NCBI RefSeq assembly: GCF_964204865.1
Contig: NC_135264.1
Location: forward strand, 1,922,001 to 1,986,000
Length of the DNA stretch: 64,000 nucleotides
Direction: 5' to 3'
From: Styela clava
Taxonomy: Eukaryota > Chordata > Ascidiacea > Stolidobranchia > Styelidae
Part shown: piece by piece, positions 12,453-23,990 of the stretch
How positions within the stretch are numbered: position 1 is the stretch's first letter
How the letters are laid out: every line of letters begins with the position of its first letter
Notes under the pieces: generated by a model
Told to the model about the DNA's origin: nothing
The model's database searches: none
Seen by the model: only the letters and a program-made list of their open reading frames with translations
Program-made: the position numbers and the translations under genes

Positions 12453-13261
12453 CGGAAGTGGTTCCCAAACTTTTTAGAGTTGGGGCCCACTATTTATTAC
12501 CAAAGCTTATGGCGACCCACTTAACTTTAATTTAATTTTATTTTAACAGAACACAGAAATGGCTAATCATCGCAAAACTACCGTGTTTCCTCGAAGTGAA
12601 GACCTGGCCTGAAAATAAGATAATAATTTGAATTTTTAAAATGATTTCAGAATGACCCTACCCTTAATATAAATTTAAAATGTGTGGAAGAAGAAAGGTT
12701 CATTAACCTGAAGTAAGGTGAAGATCACATCACTATTAAAGATGGTGTGATATCACAATTAAGATATTTGTCACTTGATTTTTGTATAGAAAATACAAAT
12801 AGAAACTATGGATGTCGGTTTTTATATAATATTTAGTAAAAAAATCTTGTGATTTACTACAATGTAATTTTATTTTTGATAAATGAACACAAAAGACCTA
12901 TTCCAAAAAAAACCATAGTGTTATTCTTCAAAAGAAATAAATCTATATCCTGTCTAAATTTCGGGGAAACACGGTAAGAAGTGCTGTACAGTGTACAAAA
13001 CTGCTACGCGTAAAAAAGCCACATGGTCATTCTTTGTGTAGCAAATTTTTGTTCCTTTGAGAAGATCGTAAAAATAAATCACAGATTCGAATTTAAATTC
13101 AATTTAATTTATTTTGTTTTTTTGAAGATTTACGTATTCGAGTCGTCACCGATCCTAATAACCAGTATAATTAACCAAAGCTCTCTACATCTTTTCACGA
13201 CCAACTAAGATTCCTTTTGCGACCCACCAGTGGTTCGCGACCCATAGTTTGGGAACCGCTA
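12453..13261. mobile_element. hAT-like element, 809 bp, in unit 0
   Basis: The ends are CGGAAGTGGTTCCCAAAC and GTTTGGGAACCGCTA. They are flanked by TACTTTAG (12445-12452) and TAGTTTAG (13262-13269), a target duplication with one mismatch. Units A and B read straight through the equivalent site (ACATACTTCAGCTTATC at about 28004 and 37112), confirming the insertion. The GCGACCCAC sub-terminal repeats are typical of hAT MITEs. No transposase. Confidence 0.88.
12579..12976. mobile_element. MITE nested in the hAT element at 12453
   Basis: Inverted ends TACCGTGTTTCCTCGAA and TTCGGGGAAACACGGTA bound a 398-bp non-coding core, with TA at both borders. Elements with ACCGTGTTTCCCCGAAAATAAG ends are known from many animals. 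The assignment rests on end sequence alone. Confidence 0.7.
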
Positions 13262-13530
13262 TAGTTTAGCCTATATAAAATACGGTACTAAAATTTAAAC
13301 ATTTAAAAATGTTGGCTTATGAACTCATTTAAGTGCGGGCTGAACGCGGCCCGTGCATGGGGCGTTGGTTGGACAGCCCAAACTATGTTTTTTTATTCCT
13401 CTTCGTTTTCTTTTAGATATATTCTATATGCGGTTATAATTTCGCAATTTTTAGCGTTTGCTAAGACATAGGTTTGGTATGACGCCATAATGATTCTAAC
13501 AAAACATATGAATTGTGTTTTTTTATTCAG

Positions 13531-13656
13531 ATAACAAGCGATTCACGCTCACTTACAAACATTCCTTAAAATGTGGAGCATGAGAAATTGACACGAAACT
13601 CAAATACCTTAAGTTTAAATAGAAGAAAACCAGAAATTAAAAGGTTAATGGAAGAT
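13531..13656 (+). other. Exon-like cassette, unit 0 copy X
   Basis: It follows TTTTTTATTCAG and starts ATAACAAGCGATTCACGC. It ends GGAAGAT and is followed by GCGAGTTTAGCTTTCTG, so the donor GT of its sisters is GC here. It shares ACCAGAAATTAAAAGGTTAATG with the other copies. The frame is broken. See the finding on the cassette family. Confidence 0.5.
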
Positions 13657-14156
13657 GCGAGTTTAGCTTTCTGTGTAGACTTTCGTAAAGGTGATGAAGG
13701 AAGCTTTTGATCTTTTTCTAGAAACATTAGTAATGTTTCATTTCATTTGGAATACTTGAACACTTGCTCATTCTTCTGTTTTGCACGTTAGTATATTCTT
13801 CAGATTCAATATTCTAGAAATGTTTCCGACTATTCAAAAGAAAAAGGAAAATTTACATTCGTGGCTGATTATTATTAGTTGGAGATCTTTGACAACGCGC
13901 CACAATAAACAACAAGTCTTGTCACGAAGTTAACGATTCGTTTCTGAATCAGTTACCAGTGTTTGATATTAGAGAGCAAAGAGCATATTGCCTGTGCCTT
14001 AATGAAATTCATTTTAGAATCGGTGTAGTTTGTTCAGAACAGTCAACACGATGGAACTTGGAATAGAATCAGGAACATGGCATCTGCTGAAAACAATGAA
14101 CATAAACTAAATATTCCATACGGCAACACAATTTTGCAATATCATAATGTCACAAC

Positions 14157-14427
14157 CAGTGTTCCCTCTAAGGTGTGCGCGTGTGCGCGCGCACACAGCT
14201 TTCAGAGGCTGCGCACATGCATAGATTTACTGCGCACAGACGTATTTCGATGTAATGTAATAATGTGCTCGGTTGGCAGGTTGAGAAAGTTTGTTGTTGG
14301 CCCACTTATTACCCTGTTAGAACGCCAAAATTTCTTCATTGGTTTTTGCACAAATATTAGTCATTTCCAAAAAAGTGCGCACACACCAAAATTTCTGCGC
14401 ACACATACTACAAAAAAGGGAACATTG
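14157..14427. mobile_element. Short hAT MITE, 271 bp, with Z-DNA-prone core
   Basis: The ends are CAGTGTTCCCT and AGGGAACATTG. They are flanked by GTCACAAC (14149-14156) and ATCACAAC (14428-14435). Units A, B and C have uninterrupted ATCACAACTTTC-type sequence at the matching positions (about 28890, 37998, 48190). Bases 14173-14197 alternate strictly between purine and pyrimidine. A related end, GGTTCCCTCTGAGGTGCGC, occurs at about 59241. Confidence 0.88.
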
Positions 14428-14555
14428 ATCACAACTCTCTAATTTTTAAATCAATCAGCACGATATAGATTAAAAACATACAAAATTTAACAATATATAT
14501 ATACCCAATGTTTCGATTTTCTAAGTAACACAATCAAATGAAATATTCTCTAAAG

Positions 14556-15387
14556 CAGGGTCGGCCAACCTTTTTCGTCAAAGGGCCACATGTAGTTCCA
14601 TGGTAGTTAGGTTCTGATTTTGTTATGGCTACACAAACTACAGGTTAATGAACATACAAACAATACTCTCACACCAAACTTTCACAATTATTAGAATATT
14701 GAAACTGTTGTTTCCCAACCATTGATGGGGCGCCATCAGTGGTTATTCCCGAAAGTTTCGCCAAAGGCAAGCGAAGATGCTTGATCATTTTTATCATAGC
14801 TCCCAACAAATCAATGCCTCCAGTCGTGGCTTAATAAGGACAATGACTGCGAGCTCTTTGGTAATTTAAAATCATCATTAACTCCCCGCAAGAAGATCGC
14901 CAAGTTGTCAACTGAGCAGGAAACTTGATGTCAGTGCTTTTGCCAAGCGCCAAGGAATACGATGAAAATTTTCCCGCTTTTGCAATTAAAGTTTCCGCTA
15001 TAGATTTCCCAGGCTCTTCAACATGAGGAGTTATGGTCTATCTTGACAAGCTATTTTTGCAAAAACCTCTTTTATTTCTGGACGTAAAACATTGACAACC
15101 CGAACAATACATAATATACATTCCTTAGATTGTTTTGCCATATCATCATATAGAGTAGTAAAAGACCAAGAGTGTAAGCGACTATGGCACCTTTATGTAT
15201 CGATATCTCCTCCCAGTTGGTTTCGATTCAAAATGACACTCATGGCACGTTTGAAAGGGCTGGCAGAGCGCATTTTAGAAAAATAAAAAAATCGTTTGTA
15301 TCACATCTTCACTCAATATTTTTTATTCAATTCTGGAAAATACAGCGCGGCCATTCTAAATGCTACCGCGGGCCACGGGCCACCCTG
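14556..15387 (-). mobile_element. hAT element with decayed transposase (ZBED5-like group)
   Basis: The ends are CAGGGTCGGCCAACC and GGGCCACCCTG, with target duplication CTCTAAAG (14548-14555) and CTCCAAAG (15388-15395). The sister units have an empty site (GAAATATGCTCTGAAGTAAA at about 48300). On the minus strand 14721-14750 translates to GITTDGAPS. This is the catalytic-core motif of hAT transposases related to ZBED5/ZMYM-type domesticated genes, and surrounding sequence continues in broken frames. The element is 832 bp, far short of a full transposase gene, and it is not functional. Confidence 0.82.
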
Positions 15388-15776
15388 CTCCAAAGTAACT
15401 AAAATCCAATTTTTATGACTATAATATTAAAGCAATAGTCATTGTGCTAATTTGACAGTAATACTGCCACAAACTATATTTATATTACACTTGAGAACCT
15501 CAATTCTTATTGTTATTTCCAACAGATACATAACGAGTACTACCAACAATACAGAACCTGTAAACACTGATTCACACCGAATACTGAGCTAGACTGAGAC
15601 AAGACATCCAACCATTGCGCTTCCAATTTACTGATTAACTTAATAAATCGAGAGACTCACAACATACCATTGTGTAGTACGTCTGACGCGCTTTCGTTGT
15701 TTACCTAAAAACGTCAAAATTTGCCCTGGCCAATATTCCGATGAAACAGTAACAGCCTATAATTTATAGGGTAAAT

Positions 15777-16007
15777 CAGGGTGGACCAAACCGCGGCCAG
15801 AGCACACATTCCCTGCGCCCCGCAGAAAAATTTCAGCGTGTACTAAACCATTGGTAGATATGAGAAAAGATACCAAAAATATCACGATATTTCTTAAGAA
15901 GCAAATGGGTAAACTCGCATTGTTTTATCACTTTTGTGTTTTCTCCTACTGCGGCCCGTAAGACATCGTCAAAAATTTTCGCGTCCCGGCAACCTTGGAC
16001 CACCCTA
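15777..16007. mobile_element. hAT MITE family B, internally deleted copy (231 bp)
   Basis: Left end CAGGGTGGACCAAACCGCGG and right end ACCTTGGACCACCCTA, flanked by GGGTAAAT (15769-15776) and GGGTAGAT (16008-16015). Same insertion site and ends as 29497-30328 and 38608-39409, but missing about 600 internal bases. Because all three units carry it at one site, it entered before the block was duplicated. Confidence 0.88.
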
Positions 16008-16050
16008 GGGTAGATCTTATATAACGAATTCTGCAATTAGTAGAAACAAA

Positions 16051-16210
16051 AATGAATGAAGCCTCGATAAAACATGTAGGGAAATCGATTTTCAATACGA
16101 TTCCAGAAAATCTGTGGATTCCACACATATAAAAATTTAGATTCAAAGCTCGCTCTATCCCAATCGCTAAGACAAGTAGTAATTTCACAACGTATTCATA
16201 TATCACTGAG
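16051..16210 (+). other. Conserved open stretch, copy in unit 0 (degenerate)
   Basis: Corresponds to the better-preserved copies at 30373 and 39454, whose translation includes VEKSIFNTIPENLW. Here a stop interrupts the frame after ENLWIPHI. Function unknown. Confidence 0.4.
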
Positions 16211-16368
16211 TTGGTTTAGGATTAAATGTAATTACTTTAAGCCACATAACATGTATTTGGAAGATTGCCAATCATATCTCCCTGTCCCTTATTTTTCTTT
16301 TATAGTGCGAGAAAATTCCATTTGTACAGGCATTCAGTGAACGAGAGTAAACTTTTTTCCTATCCTAG

Positions 16369-16498
16369 GTAACATTCGGGACACGCTAAAGACCACTCAT
16401 TTAACCTTATTTCTTGACACGTGTGGATACCAAGAGATAACCACTAAAGACTTCTAAGAGAATGATAACAGCAACAAAATATGTGGATAATAAAATAT
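16369..16498 (+). other. Exon-like cassette, unit 0 copy Z
   Basis: Preceded by TTCCTATCCTAG and beginning GTAACATTCGGGACACGC; followed by ATGTAAATTTAGC. It aligns with 30777-30902 and 40701-40826 and, more distantly, with the X and Y cassettes. A further partial copy ends at 17333 before GTGAGTTCAGCTTTCTG. No open frame across it. Confidence 0.45.
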
Positions 16499-17950
16499 GT
16501 AAATTTAGCGTTCTTTGACTTGTCAAATAATGGAACTATGATCTTCAAACCTCCCTTTCACACTAAAATCATAAAATCAAACATTTCGTACAGTACATAC
16601 CGGCCCCCGTAATTTTATGAACTGTTTTTTGGATAACATTGGGAAATGATTTTCAAAAAAAAAAGAAAAGTTTGCTCAACTTCCAAAAACAATTGATGAA
16701 ATAAATACAGTAACAAAACCAATGAAGATAAGCAAATTGCCAATGCAAGAAATTCGAAGAAGGATAGAACCAAAAACTAGCCCCCACTCAAATATAATTC
16801 GAATTATACACCTAATATTCCCAAAGTGAGAATGTATGTGTGACTGTGTATGTGTAGTGTGGATGCTATTTATGTAGTGTGTATTTTGTGCGTAAATGTA
16901 CTCAAAAAGCGTAGACAGAGCTTCATTATGTCGCGCATATAAGTAGAATTGGATATGCACACTTTCACTTTTCACTCCTTGATCATCAGGGTGACAAGAT
17001 CTCCAACTTCAAAGTTGCGTTGAATCTTGAGTCGGCACTGTAATTGGGGAAGATATTCGTTTGTCAAGCGATGACAAAATAAATCATGTAATCACTGAAC
17101 ATGTCTGTATTCCTCTTCTGTATTCAAGTGCTCGAAGAACAAATCAGGTGGCAAAGACGGTTCTAATCTATTTATCAAAATTGAGTTTGGAGAAAAGGGC
17201 ATTCAAGTCTTTCGGATCGTCGCACGGTGGTGTGAGTGGTGTGAGTGGACTTTATTTTTTGACGCGTGTGGATTCCAAGAAATTCCTTCAACGAGAATGA
17301 TAATAGCAACAAAATGTGGGGATAATAAATAATGTGAGTTCAGCTTTCTGTGACTTCTCAAATACTGGCTATGTGATCTTCAAATCTTCCTTTCGTATTA
17401 GCCGATTCTTCAGGACTCTAGCAAATGCAATATTTGTGTATACTCTACATCTTTCTATCTGCTTCTACCTAGTTACTTCTCAGTGGTGTCAATTTGAAAC
17501 CGGAAAAGTCACAACCGTTGGTTACAGGGAAATTAAAGAGTAAACCAGCGTTATGTTGCTTTAGTCAAATGTAAGTTGTATGTTCTTGAAGTTGTGGGCA
17601 ACAGTTATAAATATACCACTGCCTATTTTGAGTTTACAGCTATCATCAGTTTTGTGCGAATCGGTTCTATTACAATATTTCCAGGATGTAAATTATTTAT
17701 TTCTGCATGTTGCAATTGCAACTAAACGCCAGTTCTTTTTTAATGAGCAATTCGAGAGTCCTGCTGCACGCTTACACAAATGTATTTCTGTAACCTTTTG
17801 TCTGACCAAAGTCAGACAAGCAGTTTACAACAATCAACTTTTTTATTATTCAGGGCTAGGCTTTTATTAGTTTTAAAATGCATCCTCATTCTATTTTATG
17901 ACGTCATAATGGATGTTACAAAGCATTTAAATTTTGTTCTTTTAATTTAG

Positions 17951-18077
17951 ATAAAAAGCGATACGGGCAACGTCCGCACATTTACCCACATTACTTGAAA
18001 ATTATGGAGGATAAAAATCAACACAAATATCTTCAGAGAAGAGGAGATTGGCAGAAATCAAAGGGTTAACAGATGAT
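17951..18077 (+). other. Exon-like cassette, unit 0 copy Y
   Basis: Preceded by TTTAATTTAG and followed by the strong donor GTAAGTTTAGCTTTCTG. It contains CAACGTCCGCACATTTACCC as in 42868-42977. Compared with that copy it has extra bases and a stop before the end (AAGGGTTAACAG), so it is not cleanly coding. Confidence 0.5.
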
Positions 18078-18982
18078 GTAAGTTTAGCTTTCTGCTTAGA
18101 TTGTTTTGTAAATTTAGTAACAGTATTTCATTTCATTTAGAATAACTGAATATTTGAACACATGCTCAAAACATCTGTTCGTGGAACAGCTATCGCCGTG
18201 CTTAGTTGATTCTATGCTATATTGCTTCCATGACTACCTTGCCTGATGCGAGTAGCTCAGATTATCTATTAACCATTCTCAGTTTTTTAGCAGTGTTTCT
18301 TAACATGGGTTCGATCGAACCTCATGGGTTCTGTAGGGCTGTTTAATTGGGTCGACGAAGGTGCTGGTTTGAAACATTTGTATTTCATGGACTTCTTCCT
18401 ATTCTACCTATATCAAAGTTAGACCTTTATCTCAGGTATCGCTGCTCGATAACCAGCATTGTTTTTTTCGCGTCACCCTCCACCATGAAATTCCTTTTTT
18501 GTGTTTTTTTCCTAGTTTTGTTTGCATTAATTATATGTTCATTTTGGTGAAAAATGAACTTCTGACTGGCTGACTGATGGAGTATTTGTGTTACAATGTT
18601 TTATAAACATACCTACAGTTTTCTGCAGATATTGCAACTTATAAAATAGCTTAACTATTTGCTGTTATTCAACAGTAATGCAACGACGTCATACTGTATC
18701 AATTGAAGACTTTTGCATCCTTTCGAGCTTTCTACAAAATTAACTTTAACCGTTCAATCCAAGAAGCAGTTGACGCGTGGATTGTTCACCTGGAACCAAA
18801 CTAGTCTGGTAAATTTGCTTATTTTTTGATAATGTACACAGTTGTCTTGACGACGACGGTTCACATATGCTTCGGCTATTCGCGTCCTTGACGGGGTAGC
18901 AAACGACATGTCGACGGCCTAGGTACGATGGTAAGTAATTATGTAGTTGCAATGAGGAAATGTGGCAAAGATTCAGGAATTC

Positions 18983-20252
18983 AGTAGCCGCAAAATATCC
19001 GATTTTAAGTCATACTTTCAAGCATCCACAAAAACGTAGTTGCTTCTGCAATTGTTTACATTCTTTAAATGTACATGTCCAATGACGTAAAAAGAAGATT
19101 TTCACTAAAATTAGGTTTATGTTTCAATTGTCTCGAACGTGGACAGTTTGCCTTTTGGTGTAAAATTTATAACATGTGTCGCGCTTGTTCGGGTAAGCAA
19201 TATTCAGTGATCCATGGCCTGGGGATCTTTACAAGAAGATCAAATGCTAACAACCATCGCAATGTCTCTACTCGTAAAACAGCGTTGTCAATGCAAATGT
19301 TTCAGACGTGGTGTCCAATTTCAGCTTTTGCCAGTTGTAGTAAAAGGTCTGTGGGCTTTTCTGAATACTTTATCGCTGTGCTAGACTTTGCTATTCAAAT
19401 ATCAATTATATATACATCATCAATCGAACCGAAGACTTGGTCTAATAAAAATAAATCGTACCTGTGTTACCATTGACACTTTATGTAACAAAGGCGTTTC
19501 ACAAATATCAGAGTTAGTAAAATTGTAGGTGAAATCTGGTTATGAAGAATATTGGCATTAAACAACGTGTTAGCGATGGAGTCTCGCATACAACATTCAT
19601 CTAGAATTCTTAAAAGAGATCAATATATGCCTCGCCTCACTTGCAGGATATTCCGTTGGCCGATATTGAAGCGAATCAAGCTATGATTTTAATCGCGGCA
19701 TAAAATCCCATAGCGCACCCATCGCAACATGAACCAATACGAATTGAAACTCCTCATGGTTGGACTTGATTCGAAATTTGCGTACAAGTATTGACAATAA
19801 GACAATTTCAAATTTGATGCGTTGTGGTTTATGTGACCATTATATTAGCGAATCTGTAGTTACGTCGTTCAATCTACCGTGTAGCGAGTCGTTTAATAAT
19901 AGACGAGAATATTTTTCACGAACAGTAAAATTAAATTATTTTACCGTCCTGATGAATTTGGTTTTATGGAGATGAATGGAAATTGCGAAAAGTCACTAAA
20001 CGAACACGCAGCTCGAATAAGATTCCAAAGTCTTACAAAACAACTTAAAACAAACAACGATTTAATAAATAATCGCTTCAAGGTACTTTTTCAATTGCAG
20101 AAAAGACCGACAGTTATAAACGTCAATATAAAAGCCATGCATGCATATATTCGATTTTTGGAAGATTATATTAATTCTGCAATTTTTAACTGTTCAAATA
20201 ATGATTTTTCTTGGAAACAGCCATGTGCGTATAAATCACTGCTCCGTTCTTT
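18983..20252 (+). pseudogene. BEL/Pao retrotransposon gag-protease-RT start, copy Y1
   Basis: Dead fragment of a BEL/Pao LTR-retrotransposon polyprotein. The gag zinc-knuckle segment is at about 19108-19206: CFNCLERGQFAFWC, then CRACSGKQYSVIH. The protease-like segment at 19667-19765 is broken by a TAA where sister copies read Ala-Thr-Asp. A later stretch at about 19966-20170 (RFQSLTKQLKTNN..) fits the sequence leading into reverse transcriptase. No catalytic reverse transcriptase (YXDD) motif is present. The region ends by joining directly to block X at about 20253, so the rest of pol is deleted. Many stops; not functional. Confidence 0.65.
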
Positions 20253-20700
20253 CATCGCACAGTAGTTTTCGAATTTGTCAAACAGAATGCGCAGTTCTGC
20301 AATAAATTGAAAAAAAAAACTGACATCGATATTCAACAGAGCGCAAGACTTACTATACGCGTGATTGAAAGAAACGACATTCGGATGTCACGCCATAATA
20401 CGAAACATAGTTTAGCCATATATAAAATACGGTACTAAAATTTAAACCTTAAAAAATGTTTGCTCATGGACTCATTGCTTATGAACGCGGTCCGCGGGTT
20501 GGGCAGCCCTAAACTTATCTGTTTTTTATTCAACTTCGTTTTCTTTTAGATATATATTCTTTAAGCGGCCATAATTTTGCCATTTTTATCGTCTTTAACC
20601 ACCTTCAACTGCTAAGATATACATTTTGCATGACGTCATATTGATTACAACAAAACATATGAATTGTGTTCTTTTATTCAGATAACAAGCGATTCAGGCC
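20253..20700 (+). repeat. Short copy of block X between Y1 and Y2
   Basis: It begins ATCGCACAGTAGTTTTCGAA as at 12275, 27838 and 36941, and runs as far as ATAACAAGCGATTCAGGCCAA. It then switches to retrotransposon gag sequence at about 20700, so it holds only the first 20 or so bases of an exon-like cassette (acceptor at 20690). Confidence 0.7.
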
Positions 20701-20709
20701 AAATTGAAA

Positions 20710-21758
20710 CAAATTCGGCCAACCAGTGACGATCGCTTAGGCCTGATTCGAAAAGGTCGTAGATGGCAAAGACTCGAGAACTCAATAGCCGCAAAATCTC
20801 CAATTTAAGTCATACGTTCAAGCATCCACAAAAACGTAGTTGCTTCTGCAATGATTTACATTATTTAAGTTTTTATGTCCAATGACGTAGAATAAAGATT
20901 TCCACTAGAATCAAGCATATGTTTCGATTGTCTCGAACTTGGACAGTTTGCCTTTTGGTGTAGATTTCCTAACATGTGTCGCGCTTGTTCGGGTAAGCAG
21001 CATTCAGTGATCCATGGCCTGAAGATCTTTACAAGAAGATCAAATGCTAACAATCATCGCAATGCCTTTACTCGTACAAACAGCGTTGCCAATGCAAATG
21101 TTTCAGACGTGGTGTCCAGTTTCAGCTTTTGCCAGTTGTAGTGAAGGATCATTTGGGCTTTTCTGAATAAGTTATCGCTGTGGTAGACTCTGCTAGTCTA
21201 ATCTCAATTATATATACATCATGAATCGAAACGAAAACTTGGTCTAATAAATATACACCATACCCGTGTTAGCACTGACACTTTATGAAACAAAGGCGTT
21301 TCGCAAGATACAGAAGTAGTAATATTATCGGTGAAATCTGGTTACGACGAATATTGGCGTTGAACAACGTGTTTGTGATCGAGTCACGCATACCACATTC
21401 AGCTAGAATGCTTAAAAGAGATCAATATTATGCATTACTTACACGATATTCCGTTGGCCAATATTCCGTTGGCCAATATTGAAGCGAATCAAGCTGTGAT
21501 TTTAATCGCGTCGGATAATTCCATAGCGCACTTCCAGCATTTTGCGTGGAGTGGGTCGACAACATGAACCAATAGGATTTGAAACTCGTCTTGGTTGGAC
21601 TTGGTCGAAAATTTGCGTCAAGTTTTGACAATAAGACAATTTTCAATTTTGATGCATTGTGGTTTACGTGACCATTTAACCATGCTACAAGAACAAATCG
21701 GGAAAAGCTGGTCCACTGAATCTGTAGGCACGGCGTACGATTTGTCGCTCAGTGAGTC
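20710..21758 (+). pseudogene. BEL/Pao gag-protease fragment, copy Y2 (5' part)
   Basis: The zinc-knuckle segment at about 20919-21015 reads CFDCLELGQFAFWC followed by CRACSGKQHSVIH. The protease-like region begins at about 21480 (IEANQAVILIASDN) and shifts frame after about 21535. The 5' part stops at the hAT insertion at 21767 and resumes at 23991 with GATGAGAATATATTTTCACG. The matching uninterrupted sequence is at 19896 in Y1. Dead copy. Confidence 0.65.
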
Positions 21759-21766
21759 GTTTAAAG

Positions 21767-23982
21767 CAGGGGTTCTCAAACTTTTGGTGTTGCGGAGCCC
21801 TTGAAAGGTTGAATATTATTCGCGGAGCCCCAAAATAAATGTTAAAATTGTTACTTTCAGACTAATATTCCTGAGCAAGTTAAAAAGTACTTCACTTATT
21901 TTAAATGCTGAACCCTTTTTAATAGGGTTAACACAAGTCATATTGAATCTAAATTTCAAACATAAATTATATATCGTCACGCTAATAACCGATTTGCGTA
22001 AGTCATTTTTGGCGATCTTGAGTTTTTTTTATAAAATAGGTATTTATGTAATGCTGCGCACCTGTCTGTTAACTCAGATTTTATTTTAAGAATTTCAAAA
22101 CCAATAAAAATAGAGATTTAGTATGACATGCACATTTGTGCAATTGTTTCGTCATAATGAATAATCATTGTTACCGCAGGAGTATTGTGACGTCACAAAG
22201 GCAAAATAACCTCGGCGAGGTATTTTCGAGTTTTTGCATCTCGGATACTAGCTTAGCGCGTATTAATTTGAATTTATACTACAGTATAGGAAGACGTGCA
22301 CTTGCGATATTCACTGTCCGAGTCCAATTCACCTTGGTTGGCTTTTATATTGGGTGCATTGCTGTTTTATTCTTTATATTTAATCTTAGTCTTATTTCGA
22401 TGGGTGTGCAGAACGTGTTATATTGATGAAACATATATTTTTAAACATGAAAAATATTGTAATTGAAACTGATTAGCTATTTTGGGGATTAGGCATTGTA
22501 GATACTAAGAATTACATTCGTTTTTGGAAGGTTTAGTTTTCAGGACTGGTGCATATAGTAAAGTTGCAAAATTGCGTATGTCCCCAAGTCATAGACACAA
22601 ACCTGCCTAAGTCACAGTGCGCCATTATGACGTCACTTAACTGCGTCATACAAATTAACTTAAATCCGGCTACGATCAAAAAATTGAACCATGGCAAATT
22701 ATTGACTCTCAATGGCATAACAATATCATTAGGAAGTTTTTTACGTTTTTCTCAAAACTGCTAAAAATGACTTACGCAATTCGGTTATTAGCGTGACGAT
22801 ATACTAAAGCTGTAAATTTGACACTTGACCAACATATTGATAAATTAGGGGGCGAATCTTTTCCCTTCTGACATTGAAAGACTTAAAAAGGCCGCTAATA
22901 ACGTGCGCCAATTTTTTTCGTCAGCATGGCGTGTTTTTGAACCTTTAAACATCTTTACGCCGGTGTTTATTCTCCCTAAATCAATTCTCCCCTCGGCATA
23001 TACATGTATTGTTACACAATGACGACGTTAATTGCTTTTTGTTATCGTGGGGAAGTATGAGTTTAATGTGAAAAACATGTTACCATATTATAGTCATCGG
23101 CGATAAAAGGCTAAAAATAATAATTAATAAAGAGGTAAATCCGCAACTCAAATTTCCTAATTGAAAAACGCCTTCTAAAATATTAAAACTGAAACTTAAA
23201 ATGGAAGATCACACGTTTCGTTTTCAGCAGACTCACCGCAGATTGAAAACGCTTTTATAGACTTTGTAAATCATAAAATTTGGTGTTATGTTAGGTTTTC
23301 ATCGTAGTAACTGCAAAATCGAAACACAGTCAATTGTGAGCGCGATCCGCGATGTATCTTTTTTCATTCTGAAACTACCGGCAGAGCCGAATGCAATAAA
23401 ATAAAAATCAATTGTTCGTATTTTGCCCAAATATTGTGATTTTTTAAACGGCGATATCTTGCTTAAAAATAATCTCAAGTGCAAAAGAACAAATCAAGTT
23501 TGACAAATCCCAAGATCGCAAAAATACGACTCCAATTTATTTATAGTTGGCAGTTTATCACATATTTTATGTTATTTTAGAATAGTATTTTCATTTTAGT
23601 AATCCTAATAGTAATCTCGAACCAAACGTGAGTAACGATGAGGCACGTTAAATGCTCGCATCGGTCATGGATTGAATATTTTACGCAACAGAAATCTCGT
23701 TATCCGTTTTTTTAATCGCGAAGAATGTTGCGCGGAAATTTCCGATTCCAATTTTGAACCACCTGCCTCTTAAGAATCCTGGCTGCGCTCCTGCTTATAA
23801 ATAATGTCATTTTTTAATTCCGCCTATTGACCATATTTGGAGGCTATATTGTTGTCAGATTTGCTGTTATTGCTTCTTTGAATGAACAAAATTTCGAGTC
23901 AGTATTTTGAAGAGTTCGCGGAGCCCCTGGGTTTCTCTCGCGGAGCCCTAGGGCTCCGTACGGAGCACTTTGAGAACCTATG
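21767..23982. mobile_element. hAT element, 2.2 kb, with perfect 8-bp target duplication
   Basis: Ends CAGGGGTTCTCAAACTTTT and CACTTTGAGAACCTATG, with GCGGAGCCC sub-terminal repeats on both sides. GTTTAAAG occurs at 21759-21766 and again at 23983-23990, identical. The element splits the BEL/Pao copy Y2. No intact transposase was recognised. The interior holds a nested MITE (21970-22803) and a diverged copy of the family A internal repeat at about 23554-23700. Confidence 0.93.
21970..22803. mobile_element. TA-flanked MITE nested in the hAT at 21767
   Basis: About 40 bases at each end are nearly perfect inverted repeats. The left arm is TATATCGTCACGCTAATAAC and continues through GCGTAAGTCATTTTT to about 22010. 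The right arm, from about 22763 to 22803, ends GTTATTAGCGTGACGATATA. The TA borders suggest a Tc1/mariner-type target. The 3' half contains several TGACGTCA-type palindromes. No transposase. Confidence 0.82.
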
Positions 23983-23990
23983 GTTTAAAG

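Larger units (their letters stand above)
12215..20265 (+). repeat. Oldest copy of the array block (unit 0)
   Basis: It aligns in the same order with units A and B: about 12215-16000 with 27780-30330 and 36870-39410, about 16000-17550 with 30330-32340, and 17550-20265 with 42480-44650 and 32400-34075. It is clearly more diverged than A and B are from each other. Three hAT elements (12453, 14157, 14556) sit only in this unit. A GT-rich tract lies at about 16830-16900. The coding-derived parts are broken by stops and frameshifts. Confidence 0.8.

Noticed and set aside
16676..16975. 99-residue minus-strand frame across the GT-rich tract
   Set aside because: Translation is dominated by the (CA)n-derived Thr/His/Ser stretch, and the equivalent regions in units A and B are not open.
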